Shown here one piece after another: positions 1 through 12,234 of a stretch of DNA of 64,000 nt (positions are counted from its first letter, which is position 1; the number at the start of each line of letters is the position of its first letter). The position numbers and the translations under genes were made by a program. Location of the stretch: NCBI RefSeq assembly GCF_000143535.2, contig NC_037321.1, positions 2,046,001 to 2,110,000 on the forward strand, written 5' to 3'. The DNA comes from Botrytis cinerea B05.10 (Eukaryota; Ascomycota; Leotiomycetes; Helotiales; Sclerotiniaceae). The notes beneath the pieces were generated by a model. The model did not search any database and was not told the DNA's origin. It was given only the letters and a program-made list of their open reading frames with translations.

Positions 1-154
1 AGAAAATCATAATTTTGGCTTTCGTCAAAAGAATTACAATCATGAAACATCTACTTGATTCGCGTGGAGGAAATTTACATAATGTATGAAAACAATACTT
101 CAAATCTAGTATTACAGTAGTGAAATAGTATACATCGAATAACATCTTTCAAAG

Positions 155-1393
155 TCAGGCCGCTCTTACGTCCCATGCTATGTTCTTCAACTTTAAGGGA
201 AGGTGAAGCAACGAATAACCTGATGATGTTGGCTTTGGAAGACGGCCAGCTCGGATGTTGATCTGCAGGGACTGGTGTAGCAACTTTGGCTCCGACAACT
301 CAGCATCTCGCGTCCGCCGTAGCGTCACGAAATTTGCCTTGTCTACATGGTCATTTAGATGTGTGTTATTCCTCCTTTGATCCTTGACGCTCAACCATGG
401 CACTGGCGCTCCACGTACATTTGAAGGATAATCATGACCTGTCCAGATTTTTGTCTCGTCTGGTAATGCGAGTAACTTGCGTCCTGAGTTATATAGATCG
501 TCAGCGCTGCCGCCGGGGAAATCACAACGTGCAGTGCCAATGTCTGCATGGAAGATTGAGTCACCGCAGAACACATTCCCTGTAAGAAACCAATTAGCAA
601 CTTTATACACATATGGTTGTCTGTGATCACACCTCCAATTTTGTATCCAACATGGTCTGGGGTGTGCCCGGGCAAGTGCACAATAGTAGCTGTTAATCTC
701 CCAATATCAAAAGTCTCATCATCGTCAAAAAGCTTATCAAAAGCATTCTCATACTCATGTGCCGGAATATCATAAATCTGACTAAACAATCGTTGCACCT
801 CCCCAATGCGCTGCCCGATACAGATTGGAGGTCTGTGACCTTGTTGCTCAGCTAGACAATCTTGAAGATATGATGCCGCAGTGAGATGGTCCGCATGAGC
901 ATGCGTTTCCAGGATCCTGTCAATCTTGTAGTCCTTCTCCTTGATCATTGAAAGAAGTGAATCGGCAGTTTGGGAGCTAATGATCTGTGTAGCTGGGTCG
1001 TAGTCCAAAACCGGATCAATAATGACGGCTGTTTTTGAAGAAGGATCAGCAACCACATATTGCCATGTTCCCGTCTTCTCTTCGTATACACTATGGATAA
1101 CAGGCTCCTGAGCTGCACACGTCTCGGAGCTAAACAAAGCTCGACCTTTAGCCTCATGCCGTATTCGTTGAGTAGGCCTGTATTTCACTGTCAAATATTA
1201 ACATGAGATAGCCCGGTCTCTTAGAGTTTACATCCATACTATATGTATTCCCAATTCTAGCGTTATGATAAGAAGAATAGCTTCGCTGACTAGTGATGCG
1301 TAGTAATGAAGTCGTCGGGCCTGTGACCGGTACTAACAGTAGACCTGTTTTCGCCGGCCATTGCTTGCTAATGCTGTGACAGAGAGTGTTCAT
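155..1393 (-). CDS. Persulfide dioxygenase-type metallo-beta-lactamase, mitochondrial
   Basis: Proposed exons on the minus strand are 1393-1240, 1187-633 and 579-155, giving 377 residues; both introns (52 and 53 nt) are GT-AG and the phases join. The first 51 residues are basic and Ser/Thr-rich, like a mitochondrial presequence. The metal-binding THAHADH motif lies near residues 146-152, PGHTPDH follows near 225, then CGDS, a DIGTARCDFPGG segment and TGHDY. This order fits ETHE1/Blh-like persulfide dioxygenases, which oxidise glutathione persulfide to sulfite with one Fe(II); glyoxalase II is the main alternative. The divergent neighbour is sulfide:quinone oxidoreductase, the enzyme that makes the persulfide, which supports the sulfur role. 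The fold is clear, the substrate is inferred. Exon 1 rests on splice consensus and phase only. Confidence 0.85.
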
Positions 1394-1976
1394 AATAATT
1401 TGTTAAGTGTCGCTGGGTTGTATCAAAAAGATTGAACTGATGTTCGATATTGCACAAGATAATCAATCCTTTACAATCTTTTCAGAAAATGATCTAGATT
1501 GTTCCATCATATGTCCGCTGAAGAATCAGACCTACTCTGTGTATATTAAGCTCTTCTCCGTGGTCGCCGATCAGATCCCGCTCGGACGCGGCTTTGTCGC
1601 CGATTTGCTATAGTCGGGGACAGGCTGCGCAACGGGTACCAGCGAAGCGAATAATGGCCTTGACAGGTACTCCACAAAGCGGGTAGAGCCCCTGACGGGT
1701 AATCTGTGGAGTAGATTATCTGCAGATTACGCACGGGTACAGACAATTTTTGCCCCGATTAAATCGGGGACCGGGAACTAGAACGAGCTATCTATTACCC
1801 GCAGTTCTCCGGCTTGTAGCAAACCAGGTATGAAAGGCTGACGGTATCTGGGCCCCTTGATTTTACCGAAGCTCTAGAGTCCGAAACTTTTTCAATCATT
1901 AAGATACGTCTTTTCACCAAGATAATTTCTTTTATGTGTCTTTTCTCCCACGCATCTAGATTGGGCCTCACACCAT
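1394..1976. promoter_or_regulatory. Shared divergent promoter region of the sulfide-oxidation pair
   Basis: This 583-bp gap separates the start codons of the two divergently transcribed sulfur genes. It holds a near-perfect palindrome, CCCCGATT-A-AATCGGGG, at about 1753-1769. The octamer TCGGGGAC occurs in that palindrome and again near 1614-1621. I see no ORF of interest here. A common regulator binding these elements is possible but not shown. Confidence 0.5.
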
Positions 1977-3338
1977 ATGATTGCTTCTAAGCCCAAAATT
2001 CCTGGTGGTCGCGCAGTAATGGCAATGTTTACTCCAACACGCTCTATCATCCCCGCTCAACTTATACGTACAGGTCGAAAGTTTGCAACCTTATCACCTG
2101 TTACTGGTTCCGATCGAAATCACAAAATCGTGGTGGTGGGCGGCGGTTCTGCTGGCCTCACCATTAGCCATCAACTCCTGCGAAAAGGCAAATTCAGCCA
2201 GGACGAAATTGCAATCATCGACCCGGCAACGTGGCATCACTATCAGCCTGGTTGGACTCTTGTTGGAGGGGGTCTAAAAACGAAGAATAGTTTGCGGAAA
2301 CCGCTGAGCAGCTTAATTGATCCGAAGCTTCGATTTTATAATACAGGCGTTAAAGGCTTCACCCCGGACGACAACTTCATCACATTAAGCAATGGAGATA
2401 AGATCAACTACGATCAACTCATTGTCGCTCCTGGTATAGCAGTCGACACTGGTAGCGTAAAGGGGCTGTCAGAAGCTCTTTCGAATCCAGATTCATTGGT
2501 ATCTTCCACTTATTACAATTGTGAAAAAGTTTTTGGTACAATACAGAAACTTCAAAAGGGAAGGGCCATCTTCACACAACCTGCTGGTATTATCAAGTGT
2601 GCAGGGGCACCGCAGAAGACCATGTGGCTCGCACTGGATTATTGGAAACGCGCAGGTCTATACAGCAATAATCCTATGTCCGCGATCAATATTACTTTTG
2701 CAACTGGTCTTCCAGCAATGTTTGGGGTGCCCAAATATAACATCAAGCTTGAGGAACTGCGGAAAGAGAGATCTGTTACGGGATTATTCCAGCACGATCT
2801 TATTGCTATTGATGGCAACACAGCAATATTTAATAGCCCGGATGGAAAGGTAACAAAGGACTTTGACCTTTTACACGTAGTACCGAAGAATCGACCGCAC
2901 GATTTCGTTAAGAATAGTGTACTTGCAGATGAGGCTGGGTTTATAAATGTAAACAAGGACACCCTTAGACATCAACAGTACAACAATATTTGGTCTGCTG
3001 GCGATGCTTCTAATCTACCCACCTCAAAGACAATTGCGGCAATCACTGGGCAGGCACCTGTTTTGGTCCGCAACCTACTCTCAAGTATGGATGGCAGAGA
3101 TCCAGAAACAAAATATGATGGCTACACATCGTGCCCGCTCGTGACTGAGTATGGTAAGGTGATTCTTGCTGAGTTCAAATATGGGGGAATTCCGAAAGAG
3201 ACGTTTGGATGTTTGGGCATCGACCAAGCAGTTCCGCGCCGAGCATTCTACTATATGAAGAAAGACTTCTTTCCGTGGGTATATGGGAAGTATATGGTGA
3301 AGGGGACTTGGGGTGGTCCAAAAGGTTGGATCAACTAA
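1977..3338 (+). CDS. hmt2: Sulfide:quinone oxidoreductase, mitochondrial (type II, HMT2/SQOR-like)
   Basis: This single uninterrupted reading frame of 453 codons encodes a flavoprotein that oxidises hydrogen sulfide and passes electrons to ubiquinone at the inner mitochondrial membrane. The N-terminus is basic and Ser/Thr-rich (presequence-like). The FAD-binding GGGSAG is at residues 55-60. The two redox cysteines typical of eukaryotic SQOR are visible: C208 in IIKCAGAPQK and C386 in TSCPLVTEYGKVILAEF. A second FAD motif, AGDAS, lies near 341-345. Length matches human SQOR and fission-yeast Hmt2 (about 450). Translation could start at 1977 or at the second ATG at 2019 (residue 15); the presequence is retained either way. 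It is head-to-head with the persulfide dioxygenase gene, so the two steps are probably co-expressed. Confidence 0.93.
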   Translation: MIASKPKIPGGRAVMAMFTPTRSIIPAQLIRTGRKFATLSPVTGSDRNHKIVVVGGGSAGLTISHQLLRKGKFSQDEIAIIDPATWHHYQPGWTLVGGGLKTKNSLRKPLSSLIDPKLRFYNTGVKGFTPDDNFITLSNGDKINYDQLIVAPGIAVDTGSVKGLSEALSNPDSLVSSTYYNCEKVFGTIQKLQKGRAIFTQPAGIIKCAGAPQKTMWLALDYWKRAGLYSNNPMSAINITFATGLPAMFGVPKYNIKLEELRKERSVTGLFQHDLIAIDGNTAIFNSPDGKVTKDFDLLHVVPKNRPHDFVKNSVLADEAGFINVNKDTLRHQQYNNIWSAGDASNLPTSKTIAAITGQAPVLVRNLLSSMDGRDPETKYDGYTSCPLVTEYGKVILAEFKYGGIPKETFGCLGIDQAVPRRAFYYMKKDFFPWVYGKYMVKGTWGGPKGWIN

Positions 3339-4162
3339 AGGACCCCGTAGACCGGCGTGATTTCGTACACAATAAGAATCCTCTCAGAATAGATCAGGTT
3401 GTTCCGAAATTTCTGTCTGCTACCTGTGTTTACAAAGCAGAGTGCTGCTTTTTTTTTTTAATAAAAAAAATATGTAAAGTATATGTTATAATAAATTAAA
3501 CTTAGGGCAACTTTCATCATGTAATAACACAAAGTTGCTTTGTCCGAATCATACTATGCTGTTGACTAAGTCTTTCAGCAAGGTTTGGTTCACTTGATAG
3601 TGTTCGGCAAGATTTGATTGCCCTTTTAGGTCACCGAGATGGTCCCCGAATGCACGTCCGGAAAAGATAATTGCGCATTGAAATTTGTAAGATAATTACC
3701 ATTGGTAATGCGAGATACAGTTGACCTCCTCGAGCAAAAGTGCTATGTCGTAACGCAATTTATAGTATCAAGATAGTCAGCATTTGCAAGACGTTAGAAA
3801 AAAGGAGATTGTTCTTAGGAGAGGAAACCCCGATTTCCCCGAGGTCCCCGCGTTCCTGAAGGCTAAGGCACCGATATCGCATTGTCGGGAACGTGCTTCT
3901 TGTCCATAAGCGACGATCGAAGTGTTTCAAGGCTAGCGATTGCATCAGAATATTTAACCTTGGCACTTTGATATATTGTAACGACATCTCCCAAGTGCTG
4001 TCATCAAAAACGATGGAATGAGCTTCTTCCTTCTGACTACCGCAAGAAACCCGTCTCTTTCGATCCCGTCTCCATCACAAAGCCGGTATTGAATCCAGCC
4101 AAGCTTTCACCGTTCCTTTTGTGCATAGACGTTGAAAGAAACTATCACGTGCGCTCTGAACA
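3339..4162. other. Intergenic, no gene seen
   Basis: This AT-rich spacer between the sulfide:quinone oxidoreductase stop and the DUF202 gene starts with a short oligo-T/oligo-A tract at about 3450-3470, likely 3' untranslated. The short open frames show no family resemblance. Confidence 0.6.
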
Positions 4163-4591
4163 ATGCGACTCCCAGGCTTCCTCTTCACCAAACCAATTGC
4201 AAATACTGGCTCTGTCGCAAGGGATCATCTTGCAAACGAGCGAACGTTTCTATCCTGGACACGGAGTGGTCTTGCTTTTGTCGCTCTTGGTGTAGCACTA
4301 GCTAAACTCAACGCTCTCGAAGCGCTATCCCCAGCACTCAAGCACGATCATGACGATTTGGGATTGCCATCGGCGGCTTTGGTAGGATCCGGAGGAGGCT
4401 GTTTAAGCTATGGGACTATGCGATATTTTTCAAGCTTAAGGTTGTTGCAAAAAGGGCTCTTCAGGCCAAATATCGCAGGGGTGGCGTTTGTGGCTGTTAC
4501 AAGCGTAGCAGTTGCTGGGGGTGGCATTGTTTTGGTTGTTCAGCAAGAGAAAAAGACGATACGAGAACGTCTTGGGAGTGAGAAACGATGA
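4163..4591 (+). CDS. DUF202 (YidH-like) small membrane protein
   Basis: A 142-residue intronless frame. The sequence LANERTFLSWTRSGLAF near residues 23-39 is the signature of the DUF202/YidH family (PF02656), small membrane proteins of bacteria and fungi, including the subunit-like domain of vacuolar transporter chaperones. Three hydrophobic segments are visible at roughly 35-50, 66-84 and 103-127, with a charged C-terminal tail. Length is normal for stand-alone members. Function is unknown; nothing in the context fixes it. An in-frame start further upstream was not found, and the ATG lies just 3' of an AT-poor pre-start stretch. Confidence 0.8.
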   Translation: MRLPGFLFTKPIANTGSVARDHLANERTFLSWTRSGLAFVALGVALAKLNALEALSPALKHDHDDLGLPSAALVGSGGGCLSYGTMRYFSSLRLLQKGLFRPNIAGVAFVAVTSVAVAGGGIVLVVQQEKKTIRERLGSEKR

Positions 4592-4722
4592 AGGATATTT
4601 ATAGGCAGAAGGGAAGCGTCAATGAAACCGTCAATGAAGGGTAGTTATGAGACAACAAGAAATCCTTTTGCAGAGCAATCATATGAAAGTTTTGGCCCCC
4701 TCAGATGTGCAGTGTTGACTAG

Positions 4723-6120
<1,398 letters not shown>

Positions 6121-6930
6121 GGGACGAATCTGGGCACACACGTGGTATATGATTGTCAGGTTGCGACGATAAATTTCTGGCGCTGGGGGAATGACTCGGA
6201 CGAAAGTCACCAGTCTCATATTTTGGACTCCTCGTATAAAAATTAAACAGTTGAGAACTTACGGGTTCTACAAGCAAGCGTGTGCTCTTATTGCAGGAGT
6301 GAAATTTCCAGTAGAGTATCCGCGCTCGTGACTCTCCTGGAAGTCCGTATGTGACAGCTATTCTTCAGACTCGATCGTACTCTTCATTAACAGTCGATCC
6401 ATACACACTCCATCCCAAGGAAACACATCTACAATTCTGAAGCCCATTTATCTCAACATGCATCTACAAAAAAGTATCCGCTTCCAGACAAGCAATGATC
6501 GATACATCCCCAAAGACTTTAGCCAGGCAAAAGATTCATTCATATCTTGCACCAAATTTTAGCCATGATTTCCCATTTCCCACTCGTGCGAACTCAGCCA
6601 CGCAGCAAAATGCCAGTGCAGTATCAATATCATCTTGGAAATGACCAAAATTGAAATCCTCAAAATCAACACACCTAATAAATCGATTACTTTACTTCTC
6701 ATTCCCCGCTCGAGATGTGAAGTGTACATGTTTTCATTAACCGACACCACAAATGTCGTCCCAGCCTGCTCTGGATGGGACTTGATTATAGATTCAGATA
6801 GACTAGCCGTCGGGGAAAAAGAATTTGTCAGACTGATCCACAGCACTCATAGAAGCTTTTTTTTTCTTTTTTTCTTTTTTTCTTTTTTTCAAGATATATA
6901 AAATTTTATTTTTAGTTCTTTAATCTTTAT

Positions 6931-6960
6931 GGGGGCCAGCCCCCAAGCCCCCGATCCTCG
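6931..6960. repeat. GC-rich hairpin island in AT-rich DNA
   Basis: The perfect hairpin GGGGGC-CA-GCCCCC (6931-6944) is followed by a second C-rich stretch and CCTCGCTACGCTCGAG. Flanks are strongly AT-rich. The layout resembles the GC clusters or double-hairpin elements of fungal mitochondrial genomes, so a mitochondrial insertion is possible; the likeness is from memory only. Confidence 0.5.
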
Positions 6961-7389
6961 CTACGCTCGAGATTTAATTATAAATAATAATAATATTGTA
7001 TCATATTCATAATTCCAGATTCTATAATTTCAAATTCCACACATCTACACATCCACACCCCCCCCCCCCCCCCATCTCCTCTAAAAGCACCACTCAATTC
7101 TCCAAAAACATCATTCAATAAATTAACTACGTACTCGGGTTTGATGTATATATATATACTCTCTAACTAGGTAATCTTTAACATTTAGAAAACAATAATT
7201 TTATAAAATAAAGAAATAAAGATATACATACTTTTATTCTTAAATTTGAATTTAATATAAGTTATTGATTCATAACATTCGCAATTAAGGGAGTAGATTA
7301 ATGGAATATAAATATAAATGTAAATCTGAATCTAGAAATAAAAGATATTATATATGTAAATATGGATTCAAGGTGCATGTGTTGTATCT

Positions 7390-7540
7390 TTCTAACGTAT
7401 TAATGTATTAATGTATTAATGTATTAATTTATTAATTTATTAATTTATTAATTTATTAATAAATTAATTTATTAATTTATTAATTTATCTATCTACCTAT
7501 CTACTCACTCGCAGAAAGAGAGAGAGAGAGAGAGAGGATT
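7390..7540. repeat. Microsatellite block (TTAATGTA/TTAATTTA, then GA)n
   Basis: Tandem ATTAATGT and ATTAATTT units run from about 7395 to 7490, followed by CTAT-like units and a GA dinucleotide run at about 7515-7537. Confidence 0.85.
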
Positions 7541-7761
7541 AGAAAGAAAGAAAGAGAAAAAATATCTCGATAAACACTACTACACCACTACCACTACCAC
7601 TACCACTACCACCAACCAATCAATCTAATTATTATTATTTCATCTCATCTCAATTCCTCTTTCGAAAAAGAAAAAAAAAAAGAATCAAAGGGAAAATCCT
7701 CTCATCCTCATCTCCACCCCCATCATGATTTCTTCCTCCAACTCCATCTCCACCCCCATCT

Positions 7762-9864
7762 TCATTTCCTCCTCCCTTCCTTTTCCCCCTCCCCACCCTC
7801 CCCATCACTGAACACATCCTCCTCCGGCATCGGAATCCCCTCAATAACACCCCTCTCCCTCTTCAAACTTCCCACCTCATCACGCACATCCCCATCTCCA
7901 TCCCCATCCCCATCCCCATTAAGATTCCGATTCCGATTCCAGTAAAACTCAAAATCCTCTCCCCCATCATCATTAAACATCCCCAAAACATCACGAGCAC
8001 GCAAATCTTTCTGAGCGGCCACTCTCTCAAGTCGTTGCCACAATCCCTCATTCCCACCCAGATTCTCTCGATTCCCCATAAATTTATTATGATCACGAGC
8101 TAAACGAGGAGGCGAAAGATTTCTGATAGTTCTTCTTATTTCCCTGTCACCCATAACATCCAGACCAGGGGGTTCTGGCATCAAGGCCCGAGGTTGAGGT
8201 TGAGGTTGAGATTGAGCTTCAGGTCTCCGTATCGGGAAAGGAAGAAAGTTAGGATAATTGTTAATTTCTTGCTCATTTCCATCCGCATATTGAAAAGGAT
8301 ATTGTTCTCTTTCTTGGTCCTGGTTTCTCTCTGCATTTACATTTCCATTCCTATAAAGATATCGATTATGAATTCTTTGAATAAGTTCCTGAGCATTTTG
8401 TTCTCTTCCTTGGTCTTGGTTTCTCTCTGCATTTCCATTTCCATCCGCACATTGAAAAGGATACTGTTCTCTTTCTCGGTCTTGGTTTCTTACTATCTCC
8501 CTCTCCCTCTCCCTCTCTGCATCTGCATCCGTATATCGGGGAGGATTTTGTTCTCTTCCTTGGTCTTGGTTTCTCTCTGCACTTCCATTTCCATCCGCAT
8601 ATTGAAAAGGATATTGTTCTCTTTCTCGGTCTTGGTTTCTCCCTCTCTCCCTCTCCCTCTCCCTCTCCCTCTCCCTCTCTGCATCTGCAACCACATTCGC
8701 GGCCGCAAGTGCAGCTGCATCTTCGTTCCCACCTGCATTAAGCAAGACTGGATCCGGGAAATCCCCATCCTCATCCCCGTCCTCATCCCCATCCCCATCC
8801 CCCAAACCCAACTGAACCAGATCACGACCAAAAGACCTCTGCGCAAACCCCCTAGCTTCTCTCTCTCCATTTCTCTCCCTCTCCCTCTCTGCCACCGCAA
8901 CTACATTTGCATCTCCATTCCCATCTCCAAGCGGATGTTGAAGACGATACAGATACTGATGATGATGAAAAAGTTGTTGAACCGCTTCCCTCTCGTTTCG
9001 TTCTCTTTCTTCGTTTTGATTTCCTAACCTCTCTCTATTTGCAATGGCGGCTGCAACCCTATCTGCATTGAATTGGATAGGATTTGGGAGTGCAATGTTC
9101 TCATTTCCATTCCCATTTCCATTCCAACATTCAAGATGATGTCGATGAAGAAGAAGTTGTCGAACAGCTTCTCCTTCTCCTTCTCGGTTTCTCTCTCTCT
9201 CCCTCTCTGCATCTCCATCTCTATCCCCATTTCCATCTCCAGCTCCATCTCCATTAAATGGGACAGGATCTGGACGAGCAATACCCCCATCCCCATCCCC
9301 ATCTCCAAGCGCATATCGAAAACCAAGCCCAAGCCCAAGATGTAATCTCGCAAGTTCCAAATCTAGCACCGCAAAAATAAATTAGTACCGAGACTGAAAC
9401 AGAAGAAACAGAAGAAACAGAAGAAAAAAAGACATTTGCACTCCATCCTGCCGTTCCTCTCTTCAGATCTCCAGAAAATGAAACCATATAGCAACACAAC
9501 AACACAACAACACAACAGCACAACAACACAACAGCACAACAACACACTACACTCCTCGCAAAACAACTCCCCCAAAAACAAGCCTCTCCCCTCTCCCCCT
9601 TCTATAAATCTCAAAAAAAAAAAAAAAAAGAAGATCCGAGAAAACCAACCCTGTCCTTGCCCCCCTCCCTTCTCCTCAATAGAAAAAGAAAAAGAAAAAG
9701 AACATAAGCCAAAAAGATAAAAATATAAAATGCAAACAAAACTCACCATTATCACGAAGCCATGCGTCTTGTTCGTGTCCTGTGTATCCGTTAGTCAGCA
9801 AATATGCATTAATGTTCTGGTGGTTGCGTTGTGTTGCGTTGTGTTGCGTTGTGCGTGCATGCAT
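7762..9864 (-). CDS. Highly charged repetitive protein of unknown function
   Basis: Proposed exons are 9864-9747 and 9362-7762 (572 residues), joined by a 384-nt GTGAGT...CTAG intron whose phases match. The start is the ATG at 9864; upstream there is no better one in frame. I do not recognise a family. The N-terminal 60 residues look globular (AYLLTNGY, DAWLRDNDLELARLHLGLG). The middle is Glu/Arg-rich with Gly-Asp-Gly-Asn runs and about five imperfect copies of a unit like ERNQDREREQYPFQYADG. The C-terminus has a more complex segment (near GLWQRLERVAAQKDLRARDVLG) and an acidic tail. The intron itself is packed with AAC/ACA repeats. Expression is not shown, but the open frame over 1.6 kb of skewed sequence and the matching splice join favour a real gene. 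Confidence 0.6.
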
Positions 9865-10080
9865 CGCAATTAAATTCCTACTCCAAAGCAAAAAAGAAGC
9901 AAAAATAACCACATAATATCCATCGATCCAAGGACTTTGGTAATGGTATTTATCTTACTGCCTAGTATCTAGTTTCAATAGAATAGAATACTACTTCTAA
10001 GATTCACCCACCCATTGCCAAAAGCCAAAGATCATATAACATTATGGTATCAATTAACGGCAAAAAATCAATACGAAGTA

Positions 10081-12234
10081 CTAACCCATTGCTCCTGGTC
10101 CATAAAGGGCATATGGATTTCTGGCAACTGGATCCGCAGCCCTTCTCCTTTCATCATCCTTTGTGACATTTACCGACATCTTAACTCTCAAGTCCTCCTC
10201 GGAATATTCGGGATGTTCTGCGCGAACTCTATCCAGTGCTTCTTTTTCGGCCTTCTTAACTTCATCATTATGTCGTTCCTCCACCGATTCAAATAATGGA
10301 CAATTTCCTTCCTTGCCGCCTCTCTTTACATCATTGAAATGATCGTAATTGCATGATTTGGAACAAACATAGCATTGGACGTTACGACATCCATTGCGTG
10401 TACATGTCATTTTATTGCAACCTTCTTCCTTTACAAATGGAGTACTGCATTTGTTACAAGTCCTGATCATTGCTGCAGACATTGCTTCCTCAATTTGTCG
10501 TCTAATCGAGAGACCGTTTTCCTTGGCATTTTCTGCACAAGTCATAGGAATATGTGATTCCAATTTACAAAGTCGACAACTGACTTTTTCGCAATCAGGA
10601 GCTTGACATTGAAATTCTCGATTAATTTCAACGGGAGGATATTCTGCTGCGAATGGACAAAATGGACAACTGGCGAGATTTTCGATCCCAGCCATACGTA
10701 AGACAGCTTCTGCTTCATTACGTTCCAAGGCGACTATGGTTGATTCGTCTAGGAATTGATTTCTGCATGATAAATAAGTATAAAATTGAAGAGCTAATAA
10801 TTGAAAATACTCACCTTTGTTCAAGAGAAAACCCAGCTTCACATCCATCCGTGGACATACACATTAGCAGATATTTGGAGTTTCCGATTTCCGTCTCCGC
10901 TGCTTGTCGTGCACACCCACGGCAAAACCAATGTAGGACTTCTTCATTGTTGCAATGTACCATGCGATTGAGTGGATAGTCCGAGTAACAGCAGCAGCAT
11001 TCTGACATGGTTCCCTCGGCTTCGGCTCTCTTTAGATTCTCTTCTTCCGCAAGAATTGCTTGTTGTTCGGCGAGGCGACGACTTTCCGCAGTCTTTCGAA
11101 TCTTCCGACATACGAGTAGTTCTTTTAAAGTATCCGTCTTCTCGGGCGATTCATTATTTTGAATGGACGCCTCAATTCTACCGTCTCGGTATTCATGTGG
11201 CATCTTTCTTGGGGTTTTGATTCTTCTATATGGTGGATTGTTAGCATCAAAAGTTCGATCTGCTTCCTCGAGTGTGCGATAGGCAGAGAAAAGGCGATGG
11301 CCAGTAGAACGTAGTGTTTCATCTATGAAAGCCAATGGAACCACTGGAAATTCGAATGAAAGCATGCTCCGACTAGAAAAATGTTAGCCCACGAAAGATA
11401 GGATGAGGAAATTGATAAGCAGTTGAGATGATCCATATAATATACTCACACCAGTGTCCGCTCCAAAAACAAACTGGGTCCAACGACGCGACCGGCAGCT
11501 TCATATTTTTGTATAGCTTCCTCTTCTTCGGTGAGTACTCTCTTCCTCTTCAACTGCTTCTGTACATCCTTTGCTTTTGGGTAAGGAGTTCCATTGTCCA
11601 GTATGTGAGAAATCAATTGATCAGAATTGGAAGATATACGTTCGTAGATACCAGCAAGATGATCCCTACAAATATCTGGGAAGACTGCAATAACTGTATT
11701 GATACATTCAGTTTTTGTTTCCATCATGGGTGGATGTGAATTATCTTCTGGTGGTTGAAATGGTTGATCGAGACGAGAAGGATCAACAAACGCATGGGAG
11801 GCTCGATTGTATTCCGCTTGAAGAGTATAATCTTCCAGCAATACACGATTGATACCTTCATCATTCTCCTCATCCATCCACTGAGCCCAATTCATTTCCC
11901 CTTCTTCACCCTTGACAGGAGGAAGATTTCTGGCCATTGCGTTGTTTTCGGGTACAGCTGCCACTGCGGGTTGAGGTAATCGAGGTTGGTACATTAGGTT
12001 GTTATTCTCGAGATCAAATATCTGGTTATTGGCACCAAGATACCCTCCGAGTTGATGGCGCTGCATATCTAGATGTGGGGAGTGTGCGGGGACTTCAGGT
12101 ACATGAAAGGCATCTTCGTAGCCTTCGGAGTCGGAATCCGAAAGTTCAATAAAGTTATTCACTCCATTTTGCATGTAGGGGGGTTTATCTCTCGGCGGTC
12201 CACTTGCATGGTTCACTGGAACTGCTTGATTCAT
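10081..12234 (-). CDS. RBR-type E3 ubiquitin ligase (RNF216/TRIAD3-like)
   Basis: Exons are 12234-11450, 11372-10815 and 10762-10081, giving 674 residues; introns of 77 and 52 nt have GTGAGT donors and TAG/CAG acceptors. The N-terminal 250 residues are acidic and disordered-looking. RING1 starts at CCCCYSDYPLNRMVHC. An IBR follows (CPFC...CRLC...C). RING2 runs from CNKCSTPFVKEEGCNKMTC to CYVCSKSCNYDHF, with the Cys of EEGCNKM matching the catalytic thioester cysteine of RBR ligases. The helical stretch between the IBR and the C-terminal RING and the YDHF motif match the RNF216 subclass. These enzymes transfer ubiquitin from E2 through a cysteine intermediate. The start is the first in-frame ATG after an upstream stop. 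Substrates are unknown. Confidence 0.9.

Larger units (their letters stand above)
6121..7761. other. Intergenic low-complexity DNA
   Basis: No gene is supported. The region holds a T-rich C-interrupted tract (about 6857-6890), a GC hairpin island (6931-6960, listed separately), a run of 16 C (7058-7073), TTAAT-type repeats (about 7395-7490) and a GA dinucleotide run (about 7515-7537) just before the 3' end of the charged-repeat gene. Confidence 0.7.

Noticed and set aside
8194..9027. A plus-strand open frame of 277 codons opposite the charged-repeat gene.
   Set aside because: It mirrors the repetitive composition (Leu/Ser/Ile-rich) and has no splice or family support.
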